Below are positions 25,802-34,436 of a DNA stretch of 64,000 bases, one piece after another. The stretch is taken from the NCBI RefSeq assembly GCF_024055725.1, contig NZ_JAMXMX010000006.1:248001-312000 (forward strand), read 5' to 3'. This DNA is from Actinoallomurus spadix. Its GTDB lineage: Bacteria > Actinomycetota > Actinomycetes > Streptosporangiales > Streptosporangiaceae. The notes beneath the pieces are model-generated. The model was not told the DNA's origin. It searched no databases and saw only the letters and a list, made by a program, of their open reading frames with translations. Made by a program: the position numbers and the translations under genes. The first letter of the stretch is position 1, and every line of letters begins with the position of its first letter.

Positions 25802-27024
25802 GAGGCGTCCGCCTCGGTCGGAAAGCACGCATGCAGGACGAACCCTCCGCCGTCCTCCTGCCGCGTGGTCAACTCGCCGCCGGCGAGGAGCACGCGTCTG
25901 CGCAGCCCGGCCAGCCCCCGGCCCGACGGCACGGCGGCCGGCGGGGGTCCGGCCGGTCCGCGAGCGGGCGCTCCGCCCGGACCGTCCGTCGTCACGTCGA
26001 CCGTCAACCGCCCCGCAACGGACCAGGTCAAGTGCACCACCGTCTTCCTTCCCGGCGCGTGTTTGAGCGCGTTGGTCAGCGCCTCCTGCACCACCCGGTA
26101 CGCCGCCAACGCCACCATGTCGTCCATCATGCGCTCCGGACCGTCCTGGACGAGTTCGACCGGTTGCCCGGCAAGCCTGGTCTGGGCCACCAGATCGGTG
26201 AACAGCCCGGCCGCCGGAGCGCGCGGGGCCGGCTCGGCGTCATGACGGGGACTGAGCACGCCCAGCATCGCGCGCAGGTCTCCCAGCGCGCGGCGCCCGG
26301 TCCCGCCGATCGCCGTGAGCCCTTCTTCGATCTCCGCGCGGTTGTCAGGCGGCACGTAGAGCGCGGCGTCCGCCTGCATCACGATCGCCGTCACATGATG
26401 CGTCACCACATCGTGCAGCTCCCGGGCGATGTGCTCGCGCTCCTCACGCCGGGCCGCTTCCATGCTCTCGCGCTGCCGCCGCTCCTGCTCGCGCAGCCGG
26501 GTGCGCGCCAGAGTGCCGACCAGCCAGCATCCCGCCGGCAGGGCGAAGAACTCGACGCCCTCGGTCGGCGACTCTGGGGCTCCGAGGGCGGTCAGGCCGC
26601 CGAGCAGCGCCGCGTACCCCGCCGTCCACGCCACGACTGTGCGCTGCCTTCGCCGAACCTGATACAGGCCGACGCTGTACAGCGCGATGTACAACGCGAT
26701 CGTCGCCGCCGTGGGCCGGTAGCCGAGACACTGGTAGGCGAAGAACGCGGCGGATACGATCGCCAGACACAGCGTGGGCGCCCGGGTCCGCATCAGGAGC
26801 GGCAGGCCGTGCCCGAGCACCAGCAGCGCGGCCAGTGGTCCGAACGAGCGCTGGGACGTGGGCCAGGCCAGGTCGGTGCCCTTGTCGGCGACACCGGGGA
26901 TGAAGGAGAGTGCCACCACGGCGGCGGTCAGCAGAACGTCGTGGCGACCGGCCGGCCATGCCCTCGTCCGCTCGGCGAGGCGGCGCAGCCCGGCTCGGGC
27001 GGACCTCCACTTTCGGCGGCGCAT
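25798..27024 (-). CDS. NarL-type sensor histidine kinase
   Basis: About 408 aa. Four to five N-terminal transmembrane helices (within residues about 25-170) form the sensor; then a HisKA_3 dimerisation helix with the phospho-His in EREHIARELHDVVTHH, an N-box-like VVQEALTNALKHAPG and a GRGLAGLRRRVLLAGG G-box. The kinase has no large extracellular domain, as in DesK/LiaS-type membrane stress sensors. The start is uncertain: ATG 27024 is used, but the frame is open to 27183. Pairs with the response regulator next door. Confidence 0.88.
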   Translation of the reverse strand: MRRRKWRSARAGLRRLAERTRAWPAGRHDVLLTAAVVALSFIPGVADKGTDLAWPTSQRSFGPLAALLVLGHGLPLLMRTRAPTLCLAIVSAAFFAYQCLGYRPTAATIALYIALYSVGLYQVRRRQRTVVAWTAGYAALLGGLTALGAPESPTEGVEFFALPAGCWLVGTLARTRLREQERRQRESMEAARREEREHIARELHDVVTHHVTAIVMQADAALYVPPDNRAEIEEGLTAIGGTGRRALGDLRAMLGVLSPRHDAEPAPRAPAAGLFTDLVAQTRLAGQPVELVQDGPERMMDDMVALAAYRVVQEALTNALKHAPGRKTVVHLTWSVAGRLTVDVTTDGPGGAPARGPAGPPPAAVPSGRGLAGLRRRVLLAGGELTTRQEDGGGFVLHACFPTEADAS

Positions 27025-27315
27025 CGCAGGCGTGGTCAGCAAGGCGATCCGACCGGACCTGCGGAGACGGAGAGCCGGATGTCTCCGGAGGAGACCGGAT
27101 AGCCCATCTGTCCTCCCACGTGGCCGGATAAGACCATAGCGCGCCTCGTCGGCGGTGATCCGTCGATTTCCTCTGGAGTGCACATGACGCAGCGCCGGTA
27201 TTTCAGCGCTACTTATCGCGATTCGTGAAGTCAGGAGGAGGTCGATGCGCGCGATCGTAGGCTTCCTGTGACGCTGACCGAGACCCCGTTGATGGGGGTG
27301 TATCGCGCGGACCGC

Positions 27316-27663
27316 TCAGCCGTTGCGGACGATCCTGACGCCGCCGAAGATCCCGTAGCGGTGCACGCGTACGGTCGGCGCGTCCGGGCCGCCGGTTCCG
27401 CGGAACCGGCGCCGTCCGAGGAGGCCCGGCACTCCGAAGCCGATGGTCTCCACGTTGACGTCGGCCGGCACCGTGAGCCGCACGCCGCCCACGAGTGACA
27501 CCTTGACCACGGTCACGTCCTGGTCGATGCCGCTGAAGTCGACATTGGCGCCGCCGATCGGGGAGACCGAGACAAAGCGCTGGGGCGTCTGCTGTTCGGG
27601 CTTGTAATCGACGCCACCCAGGATCGCGACGTGGAATTTGGTGTTCGGGTTCGTGTTCGTCAT
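27316..27663 (-). CDS. LiaF/DUF2154-like cell-envelope response protein
   Basis: A 115-aa soluble protein made of beta-strands: KFHVAILGGVDY, VSPIGGANVDFSGID, VVKVSLVGGVRLTVPAD, GIFGGVRIV. The repeated GG-x-V strand pattern resembles the C-terminal cell-wall-active antibiotic response (LiaF/YvqF) domain found alone in many actinomycetes. It lacks the LiaF transmembrane region. Proximity to a DesK/LiaS-type kinase suggests, without proof, a shared envelope-stress role. The ATG is at 27663. Confidence 0.7.
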   Translation of the reverse strand: MTNTNPNTKFHVAILGGVDYKPEQQTPQRFVSVSPIGGANVDFSGIDQDVTVVKVSLVGGVRLTVPADVNVETIGFGVPGLLGRRRFRGTGGPDAPTVRVHRYGIFGGVRIVRNG

Positions 27664-27889
27664 GTCCTTAACGTTAAGGATCGCCGGTTCGGGACGTTAG
27701 TACCGGCGATCACGCTTTCCCTATGACAGAAGTCATGGGCGGGAGCCGAGCGTTCCGCCTCCGTCCTTCATGGTGTGGATTCGAGGTCGGGGGACGCCTT
27801 TCCCTCGCCGAGGGGCCGGTGGGTGTCGGAAACCATCACTTCGGGCTCGTCGGCTGGGGCGGTGGAGGGGGCGGTCACACGCTGGGCTC

Positions 27890-28768
27890 ATGACCGACAT
27901 CGACCGGATCGACCACTCAGTCCTCTACACCACCGACATGGACGCCACCGCCGCGGTGTACGAAGCGCTGGGTTTCACCTTGAGCCCGTTGTCGATGCAC
28001 ATGGGCTCCGATCGTCCCGGTGGCGAGCGCAGGCCCATGGGCGCCGGCAACCGGTGCGCGCTCTTCGGGGGTAACTACCTGGAACTGCTCGGACTGTTCG
28101 GGGACGGGAGCGTCGACCCCTGGAACATCCGTTCCCTGATCGCCGAGTACGAGGGTCTGCACGGTTACTCGTTCGGTTGTACGGACGCGGCGGTCACCGA
28201 GGAGCGGCTGCGCCGGGCCGGGTTGTCCTCGTCGGGGGTCCTGCCGCTCCAGCGCGACGTGGACACTTCGGACGGCACCGCGACCGCCCGGTTCGAGGCC
28301 GTTCACGTGGAACGTGCGCTCACCCCTGAGGGCCTGGTCCACGCCGCCCGCCATCTGACGCCGGAGCTGATCCATCAGCGCCGGTACCTGCGCCATGCCA
28401 ACGGGGCCACCCACCTGGACGGTGTCCTGCTGGTGGTCGATGACGGCGAGGTGGCCGCCGCCACGGACCGGTACGCAAGGATCCTGGACGTGACGCCGGT
28501 GACCGAGGGGCCGCGCCGGGTGCTGCGCCTCGCGCTGGGACAGGTGGAGATCGTCGCGGCCTCCGACCTCGGCGCGGTACTGCCCGGGGAGGACGTTCCG
28601 GCCCTGCCGTACATGGCGGGGCAGACGGTGGCGGTCACCGACGTCGGCGCGGCTCGCGCGCTGGTGGAGGGTAACGGGTTCGGCACCCGGGACCTGCCGG
28701 GTGGTGGGTTCTTCGTCGGCGCGGCGCAGGCACGCGGCGCCGCTCTCGCCTTCCGGCAGGCGTGGTGA
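27890..28768 (+). CDS. VOC (glyoxalase-like) family protein
   Basis: A 292-aa protein with two vicinal-oxygen-chelate modules: DRIDHSVLYTTDMDATAAVYEALGF near the N-terminus (split here: IDHSVLYTTDM) and NGATHLDGVLLVVDDGEVAAA in the second half. The layout matches glyoxalase-like domain proteins of the PF13468 type, often of unknown activity. The stop overlaps the ATG of the esterase gene, so the two are coupled. Metal ligands cannot be assigned securely. Start MTDIDRIDH chosen because it begins the first module. Confidence 0.8.
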   Translation: MTDIDRIDHSVLYTTDMDATAAVYEALGFTLSPLSMHMGSDRPGGERRPMGAGNRCALFGGNYLELLGLFGDGSVDPWNIRSLIAEYEGLHGYSFGCTDAAVTEERLRRAGLSSSGVLPLQRDVDTSDGTATARFEAVHVERALTPEGLVHAARHLTPELIHQRRYLRHANGATHLDGVLLVVDDGEVAAATDRYARILDVTPVTEGPRRVLRLALGQVEIVAASDLGAVLPGEDVPALPYMAGQTVAVTDVGAARALVEGNGFGTRDLPGGGFFVGAAQARGAALAFRQAW

Positions 28769-29739
28769 TGGCGGCCTCCGGGAAGGCCCCGCTGCGCGCC
28801 CGACTCATCCTCAGGGACTCCCTGGACTGGGAGACGCTCACCGCGGACCAGGTGATCGCGCTGCGCGGGAAGGTCAACCGCCTGCGCGCGTCCCGCAAGG
28901 CGCGGATCATCACCGGGCTGCCCGACCGCGGCGCTCGGATCGAGGAGCACACGATCGACCTGCCGGGCCGCCGTCTGACGCTGCGGGTGCACCGTCCGAA
29001 GGACGCCGGTCGCCCGTTGCCGCTGATCCTCTCGTTCCACGGCGGGGGCTTCATCGTGGGCACCGCCGCGCAGAACGACTGGCTCAACAGCCACCTCGCG
29101 GCCCGGTGCCCGGCGGTGGTCGTGTCGGTGGAGTACCGCCTCGCGCCGGAGCACCCGCTGCCGGAGCCGGTCGACGACGGCTACGACACGCTCGTCCGGC
29201 TCGTCGACGACCCCTTCGGCTGGGGAATCGACCCCGCGGCCGTCGCCGTCCTCGGCGAGAGCGCCGGTGGCACGCTCGCCGCGCTCGTCGCGCTGCGGGC
29301 CCGCGTGGACGGCCCGCCGCTCCACGCCCAGGTGCTGGCCTACCCGAGCACGGACTGGACCGAGGACATGGCGGACTATCCCTCGGTCACCGCGAACGCC
29401 GGCCACCCCGGGTTGTCGGTGTCCGAGTGGCGGATGTCCCGCAGGCTGAGCGTGCCGCCGACGCTCGATCCGCGCAGCGTGTCCCCGGTGCGGTTCGACG
29501 ATCTCACCGGGCTGCCACCGACGCTGGTCGTCACCGGTGCGCTGGACCCCGGAGACGACCACGGACGCCGCTACGCCGAACGGCTCCGCGCGGACGGCAC
29601 CGACGCCCGCGCGACCCGCTACCCGAGGGCCGTCCACGGCTTCCTCAGCATGCCGGGCCTGATCCCGGACGCCCGGCCCGCGCGCCGCGAGATCCTCGGC
29701 TTCCTGCGGGAGCGCCTGCGCGGTCCGGAGGGGGGCTGA
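28768..29739 (+). CDS. Alpha/beta hydrolase (hormone-sensitive lipase family esterase)
   Basis: A 323-aa esterase of family IV. The oxyanion motif HGGGFIVG and the nucleophile elbow LGESAGGTLAAL are intact; the acidic residue is likely in ALDPGDDHGRRY and the His in RAVHGFL. The N-terminal cap (residues 1-60) is basic and helical. It starts at ATG 28768 overlapping the VOC stop by one base. It is followed by the remnant of a second, unrelated carboxylesterase. The substrate is unknown. Confidence 0.9.
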   Translation: MAASGKAPLRARLILRDSLDWETLTADQVIALRGKVNRLRASRKARIITGLPDRGARIEEHTIDLPGRRLTLRVHRPKDAGRPLPLILSFHGGGFIVGTAAQNDWLNSHLAARCPAVVVSVEYRLAPEHPLPEPVDDGYDTLVRLVDDPFGWGIDPAAVAVLGESAGGTLAALVALRARVDGPPLHAQVLAYPSTDWTEDMADYPSVTANAGHPGLSVSEWRMSRRLSVPPTLDPRSVSPVRFDDLTGLPPTLVVTGALDPGDDHGRRYAERLRADGTDARATRYPRAVHGFLSMPGLIPDARPARREILGFLRERLRGPEGG

Positions 29740-29742
29740 CGC

Positions 29743-29938
29743 ATGACCCTCGTCGATGCGCCCGCCGGAGCGCTGCGCGGTGTCTCCACCGGCGGCGCGG
29801 TCACGGCCTTCCTCGGCCTTCCGTACGGCAGCGCCGGGCGGCCCCTGGGGGGAGGAGATGCAGCGCGCCTGGGCGGGTTTCGTCCACACCGGTTCACCGG
29901 GCCGGCCCTCGTTCCCGTACGTCAGGCACTTCGGGTAG
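29743..29938 (+). pseudogene. Type-B carboxylesterase remnant with internal deletion
   Basis: The first 30 codons from ATG 29743 read like the N-terminus of a type-B carboxylesterase (VDAPAGALRGVSTGG, TAFLGLPYGSAG). From about 29850 the match continues in the +1 frame as the extreme C-terminus of the same family (EEMQRAWAGFVHTGSPG, stop at 29936). About 400 codons in between, including the GESAG nucleophile, are missing. This is a simple internal deletion. GGAGG still precedes the start, 4 bp after the upstream esterase. Confidence 0.75.
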
Positions 29939-29947
29939 CCGGTTACC

Positions 29948-30958
29948 GTGACGCGGGTGGGTTCTCCGGTTCTGGACGAGATCGACCGTTCGATCGTCCA
30001 CGCCCTGCACATCGACGGGCGAGCGCCGTTCAGCCGTATCGCGTCGGTGCTGGGCGTGTCCGATCAGACGGTCGCCCGGCGCTACCGCAGACTGCGTTCC
30101 AGCGGATCGCTCCGGGTGGTCGGCCTGCCGGACGCGGGGCGGCTGGGCTGGGTGGAGTGGTTCGTCCGGGTCCAGGTGACCCCGGACGCGGCGGTGCCCG
30201 TCGCCGACGCGCTGGCCCGCCGGGGGGATACCTCGTGGGTCTGCCTCACCTCGGGCGGGACGCAGATCGTCTGCGTGACCCGGGCGCGCAGTTCTCACGA
30301 ACGCGACGCCCTGCTGCTCGGGCAGCTGCCCAGGACGCCGCGGGTCACCGGCGTCACGGCGCACTGCCTGCTGCGCGTCTTCGCCGGCGGCCCGTCCGGC
30401 TGGCACGGCAGAGCCGATTCGCTCACCCCCGGGCAGGTCGCCGCCCTCGCCCCCGAGCCGGCTCACCACGTACGGGACCAGGTCGTCCTGCGGGAGGGCG
30501 ACGAACCCATGCTGGCCGCGCTGGCCCGGGACGGCCGCGCCACGTACCTCGAGCTCGCCGAGGTGACCGGCTGGTCGGAGATGACCGCCAAGCGCCGGCT
30601 CGCGCGGCTACGGCGACGCGGCGCGCTCTTCTTCGACGTGGACATCGATCCGCTGCTGCTGGGGTTCGAGACGCTCGCCATCCTCTGGCTGACCGTCGAC
30701 CCGGCCCGGATGCGCCGGGCGGCCGAGGCCATCGCCGCGCTTCCGGAGGTCGCCTTCGCCGCCGCGACCACCGGCCCGACCAACCTGCTCGTCTTCGCCG
30801 CCTGCCGCGACGTGGAGTCCCTGTACGACTTCCTCGAACGCGGAGTGGGCGGGCTCCCGGGGATCCGCCAGGTGGAGAGCGCGCCCGTCATCCGCAACAG
30901 CAAGCGCGTCGGCGCGCTTCAGCGCCCCGGTCCGCCCTCCGCGGGCCGGGCCTCCTGA
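29948..30958 (+). CDS. Lrp/AsnC family transcriptional regulator (tandem type)
   Basis: A 336-aa protein with two Lrp-like halves. Each begins with an AsnC-type winged helix (LDEIDRSIVHALHIDGRAP, then DEPMLAALARDGRATYLEL) and is followed by a RAM-like alpha/beta module (VEWFVRVQVTPDAAV; LAILWLTVDPARMRRA). Duplicated Lrp proteins of this length are common in actinomycetes. The start is GTG 29948. It lies beside the carboxylesterase remnant, a target that appears to have decayed. Its 3' end overlaps the convergent adenylating-enzyme gene by 40 bp. Confidence 0.88.
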   Translation: MTRVGSPVLDEIDRSIVHALHIDGRAPFSRIASVLGVSDQTVARRYRRLRSSGSLRVVGLPDAGRLGWVEWFVRVQVTPDAAVPVADALARRGDTSWVCLTSGGTQIVCVTRARSSHERDALLLGQLPRTPRVTGVTAHCLLRVFAGGPSGWHGRADSLTPGQVAALAPEPAHHVRDQVVLREGDEPMLAALARDGRATYLELAEVTGWSEMTAKRRLARLRRRGALFFDVDIDPLLLGFETLAILWLTVDPARMRRAAEAIAALPEVAFAAATTGPTNLLVFAACRDVESLYDFLERGVGGLPGIRQVESAPVIRNSKRVGALQRPGPPSAGRAS

Positions 30959-32613
30959 GGTTCTCGCGGCCGGTCCCCGGTCCCCGCGGGCGGGCGGAGG
31001 CGGGCGCGGAGTTCGGTCTTGCGGACCTTGCCGAGCCCGTTGCGGGGCAGCGTGTCGACGCACTCCAGGCGGGTGGGCAGGTACCACTCGGTCATGCCCG
31101 TGGCGAGGAGGTGCCGGCGCAGGTCGGTGAGGGTCGGTTCCGCGCCGGCGGGGACCACGACGGCGCAGACCGTCTCGCCGCCGTCGTCGTCCGGGCAGCC
31201 GACGATGGCGACGTCGGCGACGGCGGGGTGGCGCAGCAGTTCGTCCTCGACCTCCAGGACCGGGATCGGGCGCGGGCTGCCGACCCGGTCGGCGACGCGG
31301 GAGAGGTAGCGCAGGCCGCCGTGCCCGTCATCGCCGACCAGGTCGCCGGTGTCGTACCAGCCGTCCGTGGCGGCCGGGTCCCACACCGGCCGCCGGTCGC
31401 GCAGCCGGAAGGTGCCCGCGCACACCGAGGGGCCGCGTACGTGAAGGCGGTACGCCCCATCCCGGGACGGCGGCCGCTCGGCGACCAGGCGGACCTCACA
31501 GCCGGGGACGGGACGGCCGATGCCGTGGCCCGCCGCGCCGGGCGGGTCGTCGGCGGCTGTCGCGGTGAGACCGCCCGTCTCCGTCATGCCGAAGCCGTTC
31601 ACCAGGACGGGGCAGAGCCACGTACGGATCGGGGCGACGAGGGAGGCGGGCAGCGGGGCCCCGGTGCTGGTGATCACTCGGAGGGCGGGCAGGGGGCGAC
31701 GCCGGCGCCGCTGGGCGCCGACGAGTTCGCGCAGCAGGTGGGGCGCGCCGAGGAAGTGGGTGACCCGGTGCCGGGCGAGGAGGTCGAGCCAGACGTCCGG
31801 GTCCCGGGTGTCGGCGAACACGGATCCGCAACCGGTGACCAGGGGCGTCAGGACGTTGGTCCGCATCCCCACCGAGTGGGTGAGGTCGGCCGGTGTGGCC
31901 GTGCGCGGGTCCGGGACGTCGCGGAGGGCCGCGTGCCGGGGCCGGGTGGAGGCGTACTGCGTGTTGGGGGTGTGGAGGACGCCCTTCACCTCGCCCGTCG
32001 TCCCGGAGGTGAACAGGATCAGGGACACCTCGTCCGGTCCCCGGGGCGCGGGTGAGCGGGGGCCGGACGCTCCGAGGAGATCGGCGAACGCGGTCGCGCC
32101 GGTCGCCGCCGCGTCGCCGATCACCACGCGGTGGCGGAGGCACGGCAGGCGCGTGCCGAGGCCGGCGAGCAGGCGGGCGGGGCGGGCGGCCTCCCAGCGG
32201 TCGACGACCACGCACGCCGCGGCCTCGGTTCCCGCCAGGATGCGCTCGACCTCGCGGGCGCCCATCGTCACCATGACCGGTACGGCGATCAGGCCCGCGT
32301 CCAGGCAGGCGAGGGCGAGCGCCGCCGCCTCCCACCAGTTCGGGAGCTGGTAGGCGACGGCGTCGCCGGGGCGCAGGCCGAGCCCGCGCAGTCCGGCGGA
32401 CAGACCGTCCACGGCCGCCGCCAGCCCGCCGCAGGTGACGACGACCTCGCGGCCCAGGTCCCGGCGCCAGTTGACGAAGATCGTACGGTCGGGCGTGGCC
32501 GTGGCCGCGGCCCGCAGGTCGTCGGCGAACGTCTCGCGGCGCCACCAGCCGCGGGCGTAGTACGTCCCGGTCCGTGACGTCGGCGGCGGGGCGGGACGGA
32601 GGCGGCCGGTCAC
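30919..32613 (-). CDS. Acyl-adenylating enzyme (AMP-dependent synthetase/ligase), divergent
   Basis: A 564-aa ANL-superfamily enzyme. Core motifs: LILFTSGTTGEVKGVLHT (A3), GFGMTETGG (A5), YDTGDLVGDD (A7) and PRNGLGKVRKTEL (A10 lysine). The A8 hinge usually contains a Gly-rich (R)GGxNI segment; here it reads DRVGSPRPIPVLEVED, a clear departure. Relatives activate fatty or aromatic acids as adenylates or CoA thioesters. It is translationally coupled (ATGA) to the sulfotransferase gene upstream. Substrate unknown. Confidence 0.85.
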   Translation of the reverse strand: MTGRLRPAPPPTSRTGTYYARGWWRRETFADDLRAAATATPDRTIFVNWRRDLGREVVVTCGGLAAAVDGLSAGLRGLGLRPGDAVAYQLPNWWEAAALALACLDAGLIAVPVMVTMGAREVERILAGTEAAACVVVDRWEAARPARLLAGLGTRLPCLRHRVVIGDAAATGATAFADLLGASGPRSPAPRGPDEVSLILFTSGTTGEVKGVLHTPNTQYASTRPRHAALRDVPDPRTATPADLTHSVGMRTNVLTPLVTGCGSVFADTRDPDVWLDLLARHRVTHFLGAPHLLRELVGAQRRRRRPLPALRVITSTGAPLPASLVAPIRTWLCPVLVNGFGMTETGGLTATAADDPPGAAGHGIGRPVPGCEVRLVAERPPSRDGAYRLHVRGPSVCAGTFRLRDRRPVWDPAATDGWYDTGDLVGDDGHGGLRYLSRVADRVGSPRPIPVLEVEDELLRHPAVADVAIVGCPDDDGGETVCAVVVPAGAEPTLTDLRRHLLATGMTEWYLPTRLECVDTLPRNGLGKVRKTELRARLRPPAGTGDRPREPQEARPAEGGPGR

Positions 32614-33320
32614 CGGACCGCCGTCCTCTCGTCGGAGCCCAGCGGGCGCAGCGTGAGCAGGCGCCGGCGGCGCCGGGACGCCATCCGGCGGAACGCCGCC
32701 GTGTCGTTCAGGTGCGGGAACGGCTCATCGGGCCGGGGCACGCCGAGGAACTCGCAGAGCGGCCCCCAGCCCTGGCCGACGTCGTACACCAGGAGCCGGT
32801 GGTCGGGGATGACCTCCTGGACGTGCGCGGTGTGCCACTCGAACACCTGGATGGCGAAGTCGGGGTCGCCGAACCGGGAGCCGAAGGTGCCCTCCCAGAT
32901 GACCCGCTCGCACATCCGGCGCCGGACGCGGAGCCCGGCGCAGACCCGGTCCTCCAGCCACATGGCGAGGCCGTGCCATCCCGGCCGCCGGTGGCTGGAA
33001 CGGTAGATCGTGTCGCGCACGCTGGCGTACCAGCGGGCGGGGTCGCGCACGGTGAGGATGACGGGGGCGTGGCGGTAGGCGTCCGCGAGCTCCCGCCAGA
33101 AGAAGCAGGAGGGCCAGTCGACGGTCGCGCGGTAGCCCGCCAGGAGGTCCTCCCACGCCACCGGTTCACCGCGGGCGGCCGCCTCCCAGCCGAGGATCCG
33201 GCGGAGGTCCCCGCCGAGCGAGGACATGTGGTGACAGGGCCCGTGCCCCAGGCGTTCGAGTGCTGCTTTGAGCGAGTAGGTGCCAGTGCGTCCCATGCCG
33301 GCCCCGATGACTTCCAGCAT
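32610..33320 (-). CDS. Sulfotransferase family protein
   Basis: A 236-aa protein with the P-loop-like PAPS-binding segment IGAGMGRTGTYSLKAALE at the N-terminus and VILTVRDPARWYASV in the middle, plus FEWHTAHVQEVIPDHRLLVYDV and LNDTAAFRRM near the end. This matches the stand-alone sulfotransferase/NAD-dependent family common in fungi and actinomycetes whose chemistry is poorly known. It shares a four-base overlap with the adenylating enzyme, so the pair probably acts in one pathway. Confidence 0.82.
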   Translation of the reverse strand: MLEVIGAGMGRTGTYSLKAALERLGHGPCHHMSSLGGDLRRILGWEAAARGEPVAWEDLLAGYRATVDWPSCFFWRELADAYRHAPVILTVRDPARWYASVRDTIYRSSHRRPGWHGLAMWLEDRVCAGLRVRRRMCERVIWEGTFGSRFGDPDFAIQVFEWHTAHVQEVIPDHRLLVYDVGQGWGPLCEFLGVPRPDEPFPHLNDTAAFRRMASRRRRRLLTLRPLGSDERTAVR

Positions 33321-33504
33321 GTGCTCCCCCCCGTGCGGTGAGGCTCTCCTGCGTCGGGTCGTCGTGGTGCGGCTGCGCCGGATGACCGTCCGGCTCGTCA
33401 GCGGCCTCTATTCAGGTAGGGGGTTAACACCCAGTTTGACACGTTAGCGACTTGTTTGACGCTGGTTGTCGTGGTCGCCGGGACCTGGCATAGAGTCGCC
33501 GACC

Positions 33505-34338
33505 ATGAGGTCCCCCGCCCCCCGGGCCCTGATCGGCCTGGTCCTCGCCGTCTCGATCGTGGGTTGCGCCGCCGTCTTCGGGCTGTCCGCCCGGCCGTGG
33601 GCGGCGCTGGCGGTACTCGCGGCGGGAACCGCGGCCGGAGCCATCAACGCGATCGTCGGATCGGGTTCCCTGATCACCTTCCCGACGCTGCTCGCCGTGG
33701 GGCTGCCGCCGATCACCGCCAACGTCTCCAACAACATCGGCCTGGTGCCGGGCGGCGTCACCGGCGTCCTCGGGTACCGGGCCGAGCTGGCGGGCCAGCG
33801 CGGCCGCCTCGCCCGGCTGGCCCCCGCCTCGGTGCTGGGCGCGCTGGTCGGCGGCCTGCTCCTGCTCAACCTGCCCGAGCAGGCCTTCACCGTGGTCGTG
33901 GCCGTGCTGATCGGCCTGTCCTGCGTTCTGGTCCTGACCCAGCCCATGATCAGCCGCCGGCTCGCCTCCCGGCCCCGGCGGGCCCACGGCGGGCCGTGGC
34001 TCTGGCTCGGCGTGTTCGCCGGCGGCGTCTACGGCGGCTACTTCGGCGCGGCGCAGGGCGTCCTCCTCGTCGGCCTGCTCGGCATCTTCCTCGACGAGGA
34101 CCTGCAGCGCGTCAACGCGGCCAAGAACCTGCTGACGATGCTGGTCAACGCCACCGCGGCGGTCCTGTACATCTGCGTCGCGAAGGTCGACTGGTGGGCC
34201 GTGCTGCTGGTGGCCCTGGGCTCCATGGTCGGCGGCCTGCTCGGCGCCCGGGTCGGGCGCCGGCTGCCGCCCATGATCCTGCGCGGGGTGATCGTCTGCG
34301 TTGGCGTCGCCGCCGTGATCAAGCTCGTCAGCGGGTAG
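33505..34338 (+). CDS. TauE/SafE family permease (second copy)
   Basis: A 277-aa membrane protein with eight hydrophobic helices. The duplicated family signatures are INAIVGSGSLITFPTLLAVG and GVYGGYFGAAQGVLLVGLL, with VNAAKNLLTMLVNATAAV after the second. The start MRSPAPRALIG at 33505 is preferred; an in-frame ATG lies 39 bases upstream. It is monocistronic, bounded downstream by a terminator hairpin. Anion substrate unknown. Confidence 0.88.
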   Translation: MRSPAPRALIGLVLAVSIVGCAAVFGLSARPWAALAVLAAGTAAGAINAIVGSGSLITFPTLLAVGLPPITANVSNNIGLVPGGVTGVLGYRAELAGQRGRLARLAPASVLGALVGGLLLLNLPEQAFTVVVAVLIGLSCVLVLTQPMISRRLASRPRRAHGGPWLWLGVFAGGVYGGYFGAAQGVLLVGLLGIFLDEDLQRVNAAKNLLTMLVNATAAVLYICVAKVDWWAVLLVALGSMVGGLLGARVGRRLPPMILRGVIVCVGVAAVIKLVSG

Positions 34339-34354
34339 TCCGACGGCACCACGC

Positions 34355-34380
34355 GTGGGCGGGGCTCGGACCCCGCCCAC
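34355..34380. terminator. Hairpin between convergent genes
   Basis: Arms GTGGGCGGGG (34355-34364) and CCCCGCCCAC (34371-34380) pair perfectly around a six-base loop, midway between the TauE-like gene and the convergent CU044_5270-type gene. Confidence 0.75.
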
Positions 34381-34436
34381 CCGGGAGCCGGTACGGTCGC
34401 CCGGCGCGCGCACCCTGGCCGCTCCGGCGGATCGGG

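Noticed and set aside
27245-27271. Eight-codon reading frame (MRAIVGFL) with a strong AGGAGGAGG ribosome-binding site
   Set aside because: No gene follows on that strand for 600 bp, so an uORF/leader role has no target; chance.
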